DNA of 26,368 nucleotides from JAUNKE01 sp041853585 (GTDB taxonomy: Bacteria; Bacillota; Clostridia; Peptostreptococcales; Filifactoraceae). The notes below the pieces were generated by a model that had not been told where the DNA came from, ran no database searches, and was given only the letters and a program-made list of their open reading frames with translations. Made by a program: the position numbers and the translations under genes. Below are positions 15,526-23,961 of the stretch, piece by piece. The stretch lies in assembly GCA_041853585.1 (NCBI GenBank), contig JBGZSM010000046.1, forward strand, positions 1-26,368. Reading direction: 5' to 3'. Numbering within the stretch: position 1 is the first letter of the stretch; each line of letters begins with the position of its first letter.

Positions 15526-16118
15526 TTACTTTAGAAAAAATTGACCAAGTTGTTCAAAGAACCGGTGTTAGTTACGAGCAGGCGAAAAATGCGTTGGAGC
15601 AAAGCCATGGCGATGTATTGGAAGCAATTATCTTTTTAGAAAAACAAAAATCACAAAAGAGCGGAAGCGGCAAACAAATCAGCGTGTCGGATATCATGGA
15701 TACGCTCAAGGACTTTATTCATAAAGGAAATGTTACTCGTATCATCATTTCCGATGACGAGACGACATTGCTTAACATTCCGGTAACTTTCGGTGCAATC
15801 GGCGTGGTGCTGGCTCCGGTTATCGCGGTTCTCGGCGTAGGTGCGGCGATTGTTACAAATCTCAATGTGTCCATCAAAGATTACAACGGAAATATCATCG
15901 ACCTCAACAAAGTGACTGCCGAGCGATTGGATGCGCTTAAACGCAAAGGCGAGCAGATGCGTCAAAAAGCGGAAGAAAAAGCGGACGATATCAAAGAGGC
16001 GATTTACAAAAAATCATCCGAGCCTTCATGCGCTTGCAAAGAAAAGCAGGAGGACAACATCGTCGAATGTGAAGTGACGGAAGAAGAGCCTGCTCCATCC
16101 GAAACAGAAGAGCAATAA
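15522..16118 (+). CDS. DUF4342 domain protein with N-terminal UBA-like motif
   Basis: The 198-residue protein starts with a UBA/EF-Ts-like three-helix motif (about 1-40, with RTGVSYEQAKNALEQSHGDV). A DUF4342-type domain follows at about 50-130, with strand-rich NVTRIIISDDETTLLNIP and then a hydrophobic stretch GAIGVVLAPVIAVLGVGA that could be one membrane segment or a buried hairpin. The last 60 residues are charged, including a Lys-rich helix, a CAC pair and a Glu-rich end. Function is unknown. The ATG has a full AAGGAGG site and overlaps the recO stop (ATGA), so it is in the era-recO transcript. Confidence 0.85.
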   Translation: MITLEKIDQVVQRTGVSYEQAKNALEQSHGDVLEAIIFLEKQKSQKSGSGKQISVSDIMDTLKDFIHKGNVTRIIISDDETTLLNIPVTFGAIGVVLAPVIAVLGVGAAIVTNLNVSIKDYNGNIIDLNKVTAERLDALKRKGEQMRQKAEEKADDIKEAIYKKSSEPSCACKEKQEDNIVECEVTEEEPAPSETEEQ

Positions 16119-16167
16119 TGAAAGAAGAAGCATAGAAGAAAAGTCAAAAGGGAGAAATAAAGAACAA

Positions 16168-16974
16168 TTGATTACAGCGGATTATCATCTTCACTCCGCA
16201 TTTTCCGTGGACTGTCGTGAGCCGATGTATAATGTAGTTGCATCGGCGATTGAGAAAAATCTTACCGAAATTGTCTTTACCGACCATTTCGAGACTTATT
16301 TTCCCGACGAGCCATTGGAAAATGTCATTGATTACAACGAATACAAATGGCATTTAGCGGAACTTAGAAAACATTTCGGGGAAAAAATTACGATTTTGCT
16401 CGGCTCCGAAATCAATTTGGAGCTGGAAAAAAAGGATGAAATCAATCATATCATCCAAAAATATGATTTTGATTATACCATCGGTTCAATTCATAATATT
16501 GATTTTCAGGATGTGGCGCGGCGCTCCTTTTACGAAGGTTTGAGCATGGACGAATACCATGAAAAATATTTTCAGGGAATGCTTCGCGCCGTCAATGCCG
16601 GATTCAACTATTCGACGCTCGGACATGTGGATTTGGTCGCTCGATACGGTCCATATCCAAACAATCGAATCAATATCAAAAAACAAATGCAATATTTGGA
16701 GCCGATTTTGAAAAAAGTGATTGAGGACGGCAAGGGAATCGAGCTCAACACATCCGGACTGCGCTACGGAGTCGGCGATGTGCATCCGTCGCAATATATC
16801 ATTGCACTTTACAAACAACTGGGCGGTGAAATCATCACGGTCGGCTCGGATGCGCATTTTGCGGAGCATGTTGCCGAAAACTTCGATTTTGCCGAAGCGG
16901 TGTTAAAACATTTCGGATTCAAATACTATACGGTTTATCGAAAGATGAAACCGCAATTTATTAAACTGAGTTAG
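16168..16974 (+). CDS. PHP-family phosphatase, histidinol-phosphatase (HisJ)-like
   Basis: The 268-residue protein has the metal-binding motifs of the polymerase-and-histidinol-phosphatase fold in order: DYHLHSAFSVD at the N-terminus, FTDHFE, GSEINLE, IGSIHNID, TLGHVDLVARYG, ELNTSGLRYG and GSDAHFAEHV. The best match is the HisJ/HisK histidinol-phosphatase family, which dephosphorylates histidinol phosphate in histidine synthesis. No other his gene is present in the window, so another phosphate ester could be the real substrate. The start is the TTG at 16168, the only start codon consistent with the conserved N-terminus; the nearest ribosome site, GGGAG, is about 13 bases upstream, which is long and may mean weak initiation. 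The msrAB gene follows after eight bases. Confidence 0.87.
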   Translation: MITADYHLHSAFSVDCREPMYNVVASAIEKNLTEIVFTDHFETYFPDEPLENVIDYNEYKWHLAELRKHFGEKITILLGSEINLELEKKDEINHIIQKYDFDYTIGSIHNIDFQDVARRSFYEGLSMDEYHEKYFQGMLRAVNAGFNYSTLGHVDLVARYGPYPNNRINIKKQMQYLEPILKKVIEDGKGIELNTSGLRYGVGDVHPSQYIIALYKQLGGEIITVGSDAHFAEHVAENFDFAEAVLKHFGFKYYTVYRKMKPQFIKLS

Positions 16975-16982
16975 GAGAAAAC

Positions 16983-17924
16983 ATGACGGAAATTTATTTA
17001 GCAGGTGGTTGTTTTTGGGGCGTTGAAGCATATTTTCAACGCGTTGAAGGAATTATAGATACCGATGTAGGCTATGCGAACGGGCATACCGATCAGCCGA
17101 CTTATGAGGCGGTATGTCGAAAGAATACGGGTTTTGCAGAAACCGTTTGGATAAAATTTGATGAAAACAGGATTTCACTTCGCGATGTGCTGCGTCGATA
17201 TTTCAAAATCATCGACCCGACGCTCATCGACAGACAGGGACCGGATGTAGGAAACCAATATCGAACCGGAATTTATTACACCGACGAATCTCAATTGCCT
17301 ACGATTCAGGAAGAGATTGCACAATTGGCGACCAAGTACAGTGCAAAAATTCAAGTTGAAATCAAGCCACTTGAAAACTATTACAGCGCGGAAGATTATC
17401 ATCAGGATTATTTGAAGAAAAATCCTGCGGGATATTGCCATGTGGATTTGGGATTGGCGGAAGAAGAATTGCTGGATGAGCCGAGTTTTTCTAAAAAAGA
17501 CGATGCGGTTTTGAAACAGGAACTCAGCGAATTACAATACAATGTTACGCAACACGCGCATACGGAAGCACCGTTTCGCAATGAATACCATGACCATTTT
17601 GAAAAAGGAATCTATGTAGATATCACTACGGGGCAGCCGCTCTTTTTATCCGATGACAAATTTGAATCGGGCTGCGGTTGGCCGAGTTTTTCAAAACCGA
17701 TTACGAAAGAGTTGCTCGCATATTTTGACGACGATTCCTTCGGCATGCATCGCACCGAAGTCAAGTCGGCGCTCGGCGATTCTCATCTCGGACATGTTTT
17801 TCCGGACGGACCGGAAGAATTAGGCGGGCTACGATACTGCATCAACAGCGCGGCGCTTCGTTTCATTCCGAAAGATGAAATGGAAAAAGAAGGTTACGGA
17901 TTCTGGCTCAAATATATTAAGTAG
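16983..17924 (+). CDS. msrAB: Bifunctional methionine sulfoxide reductase MsrA-MsrB
   Basis: This cytosolic repair enzyme reduces both epimers of methionine sulfoxide. MsrA occupies about 1-155, with catalytic C10 in GGCFWGVE and the family segment GNQYRTGIYY. MsrB occupies about 170-313, with GCGWPSF (C231), ALGDSHLGHVFPDGP and catalytic C286 in RYCINSAAL. The two CxxC pairs that hold zinc in many MsrB proteins are absent, so this is the non-zinc form. No signal peptide is present. AGGAG lies six bases before the ATG. With the superoxide reductase it adds to an oxidative-damage theme, though the two genes are not in one operon. It is followed by an 81-base gap with inverted repeats and then a lipoprotein gene. 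Confidence 0.96.
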   Translation: MTEIYLAGGCFWGVEAYFQRVEGIIDTDVGYANGHTDQPTYEAVCRKNTGFAETVWIKFDENRISLRDVLRRYFKIIDPTLIDRQGPDVGNQYRTGIYYTDESQLPTIQEEIAQLATKYSAKIQVEIKPLENYYSAEDYHQDYLKKNPAGYCHVDLGLAEEELLDEPSFSKKDDAVLKQELSELQYNVTQHAHTEAPFRNEYHDHFEKGIYVDITTGQPLFLSDDKFESGCGWPSFSKPITKELLAYFDDDSFGMHRTEVKSALGDSHLGHVFPDGPEELGGLRYCINSAALRFIPKDEMEKEGYGFWLKYIK

Positions 17925-17955
17925 TTTTATTAAAAACGACATCCATCTGTTAGTT

Positions 17956-18004
17956 TTTGCTCCAATGTGTCGATAGGAATATGAGGACACAAAAAAGGAG
18001 CAAA
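17956..18004 (+). promoter_or_regulatory. Potential hairpin that hides the ribosome binding site of the downstream lipoprotein gene
   Basis: TTTGCTCC (17956-17963) is exactly complementary to GGAGCAAA (17997-18004), which contains the GGAG ribosome site for the ATG at 18006. Inside, GTGTC (17967-17971) pairs with GACAC (17986-17990). Folding would bury the ribosome site in an eight-base outer stem and a five-base inner stem with a 14-base loop. A weaker upstream repeat (AAAAAC 17932-17937, GTTTTT 17953-17958) overlaps the outer stem by three bases, so two alternative folds are possible. No known riboswitch pattern is recognised. Confidence 0.5.
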
Positions 18005-18005
18005 C

Positions 18006-18950
18006 ATGAGAAAGAGAAAATGGATTCTCCTGTCATCGCTGGTATTTTTATTGACGGCTTGCGGATGGCAGGATAAAATAGTAATGTTTAGACAAAAGGA
18101 ACTGCTCGACAAGCGCACACTCATACTCAATGAAGTTGCGGTCATCGACAGTTTGCAAAATGAATATATCAATGTCAAACCGAAGGAAGATGAGGTATTG
18201 CTCATATCCGTCATTGAAGTGGAAAATAAAAACCGAATGGATCTTCCGATTGACAGCTATTTCAAACAGCAGGTGCATTATCGTGAAAAAACTTATGACG
18301 GCCAGGTCTTTTCGCTCGACGGGAAAAAAGTGCGAGCGGGCAGACAGGCTTATGTCTATTTAATCAATCCCGTACCGTCGAGTCTGCTTGACGAGATGGA
18401 CAGCAGACATTTGCAGGTCGAGCTCTTTGCCGGCGAATCCAATCTGTTGTTTTCCGGAGAAATCAACAACAACTATGGTTTGCAGGATAATATCACCAAT
18501 AAATATCAACGGATTCAATTTTTGGAAGAAGATTTCAACAAATATTGGGCGAATGATTTGAACGGTTTTCGAAAATTCGCCGAGCAACGAATGCAAATCA
18601 AGAACTATCAGCAGATTTTTGATTGGGTAGCGGCGACACAACTCGAATACCAAAAAAGAATTGAGATATTGGAAATCAATTTGGAGCAGATGAAAGAGAT
18701 GAATTATTTGACTCCGATTTATCCCGATGCCAATGTCAAAATGATCTCGGAAGCGAGTTTTATCAAAAGCAAGATGGAAGCAATCGTCAATATCGAAAAT
18801 ACTTGCACATCCGAGCAGGGGGTTCAGCTTTTTATCGAAGGCTGTAAACAAAACTTAGAAGAAGCACAACGAAAGAACAAGGTTATTTCCAAAGAGATAC
18901 AAAAGAGCATCCGCAGCGAGCGAATGAAGTACGGAGGATTCAGAAAATAG
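18006..18950 (+). CDS. Putative lipoprotein, unknown function
   Basis: The 314-residue product has a lipoprotein signal: MRKRK, a hydrophobic core, and the lipobox LLTAC with the Cys near residue 20. Residues about 40-150 appear beta-rich (VLLISVIEVENKNRMDLPID and following) and resemble the immunoglobulin-like DUF4352-type domains found in many Firmicutes lipoproteins; that likeness is only general. The second half (about 170-310) is mostly charged helix and may form a coiled coil, with two Cys (CTSEQG and EGCKQN) that might pair. No enzyme motif is seen. An AAGGAG site precedes the ATG but could be masked by the hairpin described just upstream. It may be expressed from the msrAB transcript, since no clear promoter was found in the gap. 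Confidence 0.8.
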   Translation: MRKRKWILLSSLVFLLTACGWQDKIVMFRQKELLDKRTLILNEVAVIDSLQNEYINVKPKEDEVLLISVIEVENKNRMDLPIDSYFKQQVHYREKTYDGQVFSLDGKKVRAGRQAYVYLINPVPSSLLDEMDSRHLQVELFAGESNLLFSGEINNNYGLQDNITNKYQRIQFLEEDFNKYWANDLNGFRKFAEQRMQIKNYQQIFDWVAATQLEYQKRIEILEINLEQMKEMNYLTPIYPDANVKMISEASFIKSKMEAIVNIENTCTSEQGVQLFIEGCKQNLEEAQRKNKVISKEIQKSIRSERMKYGGFRK

Positions 18951-18979
18951 TTCTTTTGGTTGTTACGAAAGGAATGTTA

Positions 18980-19816
18980 ATGAACAATATACAATTAGTA
19001 ATCGACTCATCCACCGATTTGCCGCAGGAGGTCATCGAAGAATACGGCATCGGAGTCGTCGATTTGAATGTTGCTTTTGGCGGCGTGGATTATACGGGAA
19101 TTAGTGCAAAAGATTTTTACGAAAAGATGCGCACCTTCCCGGAACTGCCGAAAACATCGGCGGCATCACCTGAAAAATTTATGGAGCAATATGCCAAAAA
19201 GGGCGATATCATTATGATAACGCTGACTCAAAAACTCTCCGGCACTTATAGTGCGGCACTGTTGGCAAAGGATTTGTTTCTTGCGGAAAGAGAGCAAAAG
19301 ACGATTGAGGTCATCGACTCGACCAATGGATGCATCGGTGCGGGATTGTTGACAATCTTGGCGGGAGAGATGGCAAAATCCGGTAAGAACATTCAGGATA
19401 TTGCACAAAAGATAATCGAAATTCGCGATGAAATTTTGCATTACGGATTGTTGGAGACTTTGGAGAATGCGATTCGAAGCGGGCGAGTGAGCCGAGTAAA
19501 AGGTTTGATTGCCAGCGCGCTCAATCTCAAACCGATCGTTGAAATCAGCGACGGATTGGTCAAGCCGAAAGACAAAGCGCGAGGCACGAAGAACGGTCTC
19601 AAAAAAGTGGCGGATCTCATCGTGGAAGGGATTCAAAACGGAAAACACAATTACACGATGCTCGGTATTGCGCATGCGAATGCCTATGACAAAGCGATGA
19701 TTATAAAGGAAGAGATTCTCAACCGAGTGAATTTTGAGCGAATCATCATTACGGAAATCGGACCGTTGATGGGAACGCATACCGCGGAAGGCGCCGTTAT
19801 GGTTTCCGCTTTATAA
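18980..19816 (+). CDS. DegV family fatty-acid-binding protein
   Basis: DegV-family proteins bind one fatty acid between two alpha/beta domains; those studied (FakB) present it to the kinase FakA for phosphorylation. The 278-residue protein shows the hallmark segments: IDSSTDLP at about 8-15, KTSAASPEKF, ITLTQKLSGTY, VIDSTNGCIGAG, KPIVEISDGLVKP and the late THTAEGAV, where many relatives have GTHTGPGA. I start at the ATG at 18980, six bases after AAGGA; in-frame starts at 18956 and 18974 lie upstream of or against that site. No fakA gene is in the window. A strong terminator follows 14 bases after the stop, closing this gene set. Confidence 0.94.
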   Translation: MNNIQLVIDSSTDLPQEVIEEYGIGVVDLNVAFGGVDYTGISAKDFYEKMRTFPELPKTSAASPEKFMEQYAKKGDIIMITLTQKLSGTYSAALLAKDLFLAEREQKTIEVIDSTNGCIGAGLLTILAGEMAKSGKNIQDIAQKIIEIRDEILHYGLLETLENAIRSGRVSRVKGLIASALNLKPIVEISDGLVKPKDKARGTKNGLKKVADLIVEGIQNGKHNYTMLGIAHANAYDKAMIIKEEILNRVNFERIIITEIGPLMGTHTAEGAVMVSAL

Positions 19817-19830
19817 ATGAATTTTACAGG

Positions 19831-19853
19831 AAAGCCCCGAGGGGCTTTTTTTT
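19831..19853 (+). terminator. Rho-independent terminator after the DegV gene
   Basis: AAAGCCC (19831-19837) pairs with GGGCTTT (19842-19848) around the loop CGAG, and T residues continue to 19853. It sits just after the stop at 19816 and before the next promoter. Confidence 0.93.
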
Positions 19854-19865
19854 GTCGCAAATGTA

Positions 19866-19894
19866 TTGGCTGAACTCAAAAAATGTAGTAAAAT
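19866..19894 (+). promoter_or_regulatory. Sigma-A-type promoter for prfC-yebC-pncB
   Basis: TTGGCT (19866-19871) and TAAAAT (19889-19894) are 17 bases apart, right after a terminator and 24 bases before the prfC start. The predicted transcript start near 19901 lies after the in-frame ATG at 19895, which supports initiation at 19919. Confidence 0.65.
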
Positions 19895-19918
19895 ATGATG
19901 TGCAAAGAATGGAGGAAT

Positions 19919-21514
19919 ATGTTAGAACAAAAGATTGTTGATGAAATAAAAAAACGAAGAATTTTTGGGATAATTTCCCATCCCGACGCCGGAAAAACCA
20001 CTTTGACGGAAAAATTGCTTCTGCATGGGGGCGCGATTCGTGAAGCCGGAACGGTTACGGGACAAAAAAACACAAAATATGCAAAGTCCGACTGGATGGA
20101 GATTGAAAAAAAGCGTGGAATTTCCGTAACCTCATCCGTTATGCAATTTGAATATGCCGGAAAAGTGATTTCGATTATGGATACGCCGGGTCACAACGAT
20201 TTCGGAGAAGATACTTATCGCGTGCTTACCGCGGTCGATTCGGCGGTCATGGTGATTGACGGCGCCAAAGGAATCGAGACGCAGACCAAGAAGCTTTTTC
20301 AAATTTGTAGGCAAAGAGGCATTCCGATTTTTACCTTTATCAATAAATTGGACAGACAGGCGAAAGATTCGCTGGAGCTCATTGAAGAATTGGAAAATAT
20401 ATTGGGCATGCCGGCGACTCCGGTTACCTGGGCAATCGGAAGCGGATTGCAGTTTGAAGGAATCTACGATATTTTGAAAAATAAAGTCTATCTTTATAAA
20501 AGGAATATCGAGATGGAGCTTGGCGAAGAAGGAGTTTTCGGAAATGAGCTGGAAAATTTGATTCATCCCGAAAATCTGAAAGAGCTTCGCGAGCAGATTG
20601 AGCTTGTGCAGGGAGCGGGGAATCCTTTTGATATCGAAATGATTCAAGCCGGTGAATTGACACCTGTATTCTTCGGCTCGGCATTGGCAGATTTTGGTGT
20701 GACGATATTCTTGGAACATTATTTGGATTTATCACTTTCGCCGGGAATAAAAAATACCGTCGATGGCGAAGTATCGCCTTATGATGAAAAATTTTCGGGA
20801 TTTATTTTCAAAATTCAAGCCAATATGAATCAGGCGCATCGCGACCGAATCGCATTTTTACGAATTTGCTCCGGCGTGTTTGAGCGTGGAATGAGCGTTA
20901 CTTTGTCACGAACCGGAAAACAGATGAAAATCAGCCAATCCACACAACTGATGGCAAATGAGCGCGACACGATTGACTTTGCGTATGCCGGCGATATCAT
21001 CGGAATCTATGATTCGGGCAACTATCAGGTCGGGGACACGCTCTATGGTGGAAAAGAAAAAGTGCTCTTTGAGCCTTTGCCGACTTTCCCGCCGGAATTG
21101 TTTATTCGTGTCAGCCCCGTCAACGCGATGAAGTCCAAGCACTTCAAAAAAGGAGTGGACCAGTTGGCGCAGGAAGGAGCGGTGCAGGTTTATCACAGCC
21201 GATTCAACGATATTATTTTGGGTGCGGTCGGCGAATTGCAATTCGAGGTGTTTGAATATCGTTTGAAAAACGAATACAACTCCGATGTGTATATTGAGCG
21301 ATTGGATTATTCGGTGGCTCGTTGGGTAAAGGGAGAAAATCCCGACGAATTGGAGAAGCTCTCCAACTCACGCAGCACTTTGGTATTTGACCATTTTGAA
21401 AGACCGGTGATGCTTTTTGCAAATCAATACACTTTGGACAGATTTGCGGAGAAACATGAAAAAATGCAATTGATTGAGGCAATCAATGTGAATTCAGATT
21501 TTGTAGTAGAATAG
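19919..21514 (+). CDS. prfC: Peptide chain release factor 3 (RF3)
   Basis: RF3 is a GTPase that recycles release factors RF1 and RF2 from the ribosome after termination. The 531-residue protein has the family length. The P-loop segment SHPDAGKTTLTEK starts near residue 20, the switch I region contains KKRGISVTSSVM, DTPGH is at 88-92 and NKLD at 142-145. Domain II and the C-terminal domain follow, with the RF3-type segment ILGAVGELQFEVFEYRLKNEY. The start at 19919 gives the normal short lead (MLEQKIVDEIKKRR); GGAGGA is unusually close, only two bases away, and the upstream ATG at 19895 lies outside the predicted transcript. It opens the prfC-yebC-pncB unit. RF3 is not universal in bacteria. 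Confidence 0.96.
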   Translation: MLEQKIVDEIKKRRIFGIISHPDAGKTTLTEKLLLHGGAIREAGTVTGQKNTKYAKSDWMEIEKKRGISVTSSVMQFEYAGKVISIMDTPGHNDFGEDTYRVLTAVDSAVMVIDGAKGIETQTKKLFQICRQRGIPIFTFINKLDRQAKDSLELIEELENILGMPATPVTWAIGSGLQFEGIYDILKNKVYLYKRNIEMELGEEGVFGNELENLIHPENLKELREQIELVQGAGNPFDIEMIQAGELTPVFFGSALADFGVTIFLEHYLDLSLSPGIKNTVDGEVSPYDEKFSGFIFKIQANMNQAHRDRIAFLRICSGVFERGMSVTLSRTGKQMKISQSTQLMANERDTIDFAYAGDIIGIYDSGNYQVGDTLYGGKEKVLFEPLPTFPPELFIRVSPVNAMKSKHFKKGVDQLAQEGAVQVYHSRFNDIILGAVGELQFEVFEYRLKNEYNSDVYIERLDYSVARWVKGENPDELEKLSNSRSTLVFDHFERPVMLFANQYTLDRFAEKHEKMQLIEAINVNSDFVVE

Positions 21515-21522
21515 GAGCGAAT

Positions 21523-22236
21523 ATGGGAAGAATAGGAAATATTGTTAATCGAAAAAACAAACAAGACTCAAAACGAGCACAAATTTTTACAAAATATGCA
21601 CGATTGATTTCGGTAGCGGCGAAAGAAGGCGGCGGTGACCCGGAATACAATTCATCACTCAAAGCGGCAATCGATAAAGCGAAATCGGTCAACATGCCGA
21701 ATGACAATATCGAAAGAGCCATCAAAAAAGGAGTCGGCGGCGGCGAAGGCGAAAACTTCGAACATATCGTTTACGAGGGATACGGTCCGGGCGGCGTGGC
21801 GGTCATCGTCAATGCGCTTACCGACAACAAGAATCGAACGGCGGGAAATGTTCGCTATTACTTCGACAAAAACGGCGGAAACATGGGAACATCCGGTTGC
21901 GTGAGCTTTATGTTTGACCGCAAAGGCGTTATCTTTGTTGAAAAAACCGATTCGGTTGATGAAGAAGAAGTCATGGGCATCGTTTTGGATGCCGGAGCCG
22001 AAGATTTTATTGCGCATGAGGACGGATTTGAAATCATTACGGCGCCGGAAGATTTTTCAGCGGTAAAAGAGGCGCTTGAAAATTCAAAAGTGGAACTGTT
22101 GTCCGCAGACATTACGATGTTGCCGCAAAATTATACATCGGTGGATGAATCGCTGCAAAAAAATCTTGAAAAAATGATTGATATGTTTGAAGAGGACGAC
22201 GATATTCAGGAAATCTTTACCAATTTAGAGAATTAG
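21523..22236 (+). CDS. YebC/PmpR family protein
   Basis: The 237-residue protein is a member of the YebC/PmpR family (former DUF28). These proteins were described as transcription regulators, and more recent work on YebC-type members points to a role in translation of proline-rich stretches. The N-terminal block (KRAQIFTKYARLISVAAKEGG), the helical NMPNDNIERAIKKG, and YEGYGPGGVAVIV followed by TDNKNRT are all present and typical; the second domain spans about 130-235. Length is standard. The ATG follows AGGAG with suitable spacing, eight bases after prfC. Co-transcription with a release factor fits a translation role, though this is only context. Confidence 0.94.
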   Translation: MGRIGNIVNRKNKQDSKRAQIFTKYARLISVAAKEGGGDPEYNSSLKAAIDKAKSVNMPNDNIERAIKKGVGGGEGENFEHIVYEGYGPGGVAVIVNALTDNKNRTAGNVRYYFDKNGGNMGTSGCVSFMFDRKGVIFVEKTDSVDEEEVMGIVLDAGAEDFIAHEDGFEIITAPEDFSAVKEALENSKVELLSADITMLPQNYTSVDESLQKNLEKMIDMFEEDDDIQEIFTNLEN

Positions 22237-22245
22237 AGGTAGATT

Positions 22246-23679
22246 ATGGATTTGACAATGATGACGGACCTGTACCAGCTTACAATGTCCAATGGATATT
22301 TTTTGAAGGGATATCAGGAAGAAAAGATGATTTTCGACTTGTTCTTTCGTAAAAATCCAAGCAACGGCGGTTACACCATCGTTTGTGGAATCGACCAAGT
22401 GATCGACTATATCCAATCTTTACATTTTACAGAGGACGATATCGCTTATTTGCGAAGACTCAAACTTTTTGATGAGCAATTTTTGGATTATCTCAAGACT
22501 TTTCGATTCACCGGAGACATCTATGCGGTGGAGGAAGGCACGATTCTTTTCCCGAACGAGCCGATTCTTCGCGTAAAAGCAAATTCGATCGAAGCACAGA
22601 TTATTGAAACGGCGATGCTCAACTTCATCAATTTTGAATCCTTGATTGCAACCAAAGCATCTCGCATTTGTCAAGTTGCCGGAGACGATCCGGTGATGGA
22701 ATTCGGACTTCGTCGGGCGCAGGGAGCCTATGCGGGAATTTACGGCGCAAGAGCGGCATATATCGGCGGCTGTTGCGGAACATCCAATGTAATCGCCGGC
22801 AAAATGTTTGACATTCCGGTTATGGGGACGCATTCTCACAGCTGGGTACAAAAATTCGATTCGGAATTGGATGCCTTTCGTGCCTATGCCGAAGTCTATC
22901 CGCAAAGCACGATGCTGTTGATTGACACATACAACACCCTCAAAAGCGGATTGCCGAATGCCATCAAAGTTTTTGACGAGCTCAAGGCAAAGGGACATAA
23001 ACCCATCGGAGTGCGACTGGACTCCGGAGACTTGGAATATCTCTCCAAATTGACGAGAGAAAGACTCGATGAAGCGGGCTATGCCGATGCAAAAATTGTC
23101 GCATCCAACGATTTGGACGAATACAGCATTATGGATTTGAAATTGCAAGGCGCCAAAATCAATATTTGGGGAATCGGTACGAAGCTGATCACTTCCAGCG
23201 ACTACCCGGCGCTCGGCGGTGTTTACAAATTGAGCGGAATCGAAAAAAACGGCGTAATAACACCAAAGATAAAAATTTCCGAGTCGCCGCAAAAAATCAA
23301 CAATCCCGGCTACAAACAAATCATTCGTATTTTGGACAAAGAAACCGACTTTTTTGAAGCCGATTTGATAACCTTGGACGAAGAAGAAATCGACACGAGC
23401 AAACCGTTGACGATTTTCCATCCGGTTTACACTTGGAAAACGCACACTTTTACCAATTATAAAGTGGAAAAATTGCTCAAACCTCTGTTCATCGACGGGA
23501 AATTGGTGCGCGAGAAAAAAACGGTACAGGAATATCGAGATTATGCCGACCATCAAAAAGCAAGAATGTGGCAACAGTACAAGCGATTGACGAATCCGGA
23601 GATCTTCAAAGTGGACCTTTCGGAAAAACTGTGGGAACTCAAAAATCAAATGATAAAAACCGAAAAAGGAAAATATTAG
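22246..23679 (+). CDS. pncB: Nicotinate phosphoribosyltransferase
   Basis: This enzyme joins nicotinate to PRPP, with ATP hydrolysis, to make nicotinate mononucleotide in the NAD salvage pathway. The 477-residue protein has the family N-terminus (MMTDLYQLTMSNGYF), the conserved GTHSHSW segment (from residue 194) in the active-site region, DTYNTLKSG at 227-235, RLDSGD at 257-262 and the phosphate-binding region GIGTKLITSSD. Length fits the Firmicutes form. GAGGTAG lies just before the ATG, nine bases after yebC. Its TAG stop is followed in the same frame by 63 further sense codons up to 23871, described separately. A terminator at 23882-23909 closes the transcript. Confidence 0.95.
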   Translation: MDLTMMTDLYQLTMSNGYFLKGYQEEKMIFDLFFRKNPSNGGYTIVCGIDQVIDYIQSLHFTEDDIAYLRRLKLFDEQFLDYLKTFRFTGDIYAVEEGTILFPNEPILRVKANSIEAQIIETAMLNFINFESLIATKASRICQVAGDDPVMEFGLRRAQGAYAGIYGARAAYIGGCCGTSNVIAGKMFDIPVMGTHSHSWVQKFDSELDAFRAYAEVYPQSTMLLIDTYNTLKSGLPNAIKVFDELKAKGHKPIGVRLDSGDLEYLSKLTRERLDEAGYADAKIVASNDLDEYSIMDLKLQGAKINIWGIGTKLITSSDYPALGGVYKLSGIEKNGVITPKIKISESPQKINNPGYKQIIRILDKETDFFEADLITLDEEEIDTSKPLTIFHPVYTWKTHTFTNYKVEKLLKPLFIDGKLVREKKTVQEYRDYADHQKARMWQQYKRLTNPEIFKVDLSEKLWELKNQMIKTEKGKY

Positions 23680-23881
23680 GTAGAAGAAAAGCAAATCGGA
23701 TTCGGATTAAGAATCAACAATCCGACTACCGAATTTGAAATCGCAATTCAGAAGCAATTTCATAGATCCTATGAAAGTTTTTCTGTAAATAGGATTCTAA
23801 GGTCTTCTATGATAAAAGATTTTATGACATGGAATAGAAATTTTGTAAAACTTGATCCCCTAAATTTATAAAATAGCAACG

Positions 23882-23909
23882 AGCATCGGAAAATCTCCGG
23901 TGCTTTTTT
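23882..23909 (+). terminator. Rho-independent terminator after pncB
   Basis: AGCATCGGA (23882-23890) pairs with TCCGGTGCT (23896-23904) with one G-U pair around a five-base loop, followed by T to 23909. It lies about 200 bases after the pncB stop. Confidence 0.85.
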
Positions 23910-23932
23910 ACTCTCCTGTCGTGCTAAATAAA

Positions 23933-23961
23933 TTGTATGGAAAACAATTATATGATAGAAT
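23933..23961 (+). promoter_or_regulatory. Weak candidate promoter before the right-end lipoprotein gene
   Basis: TTGTAT (23933-23938) and TAGAAT (23956-23961) are 17 bases apart. The -10 matches five of six consensus positions, the -35 only three. It would leave a leader of about 275 bases before the ATG at 24243, so another start site nearer the gene is possible. Confidence 0.3.

Noticed and set aside
22420..23694. Long open frame on the minus strand (424 codons) opposite pncB
   Set aside because: It mirrors an unmistakable nicotinate phosphoribosyltransferase gene; no motif, no ribosome site, and a Phe/Arg-rich composition typical of antisense shadows.
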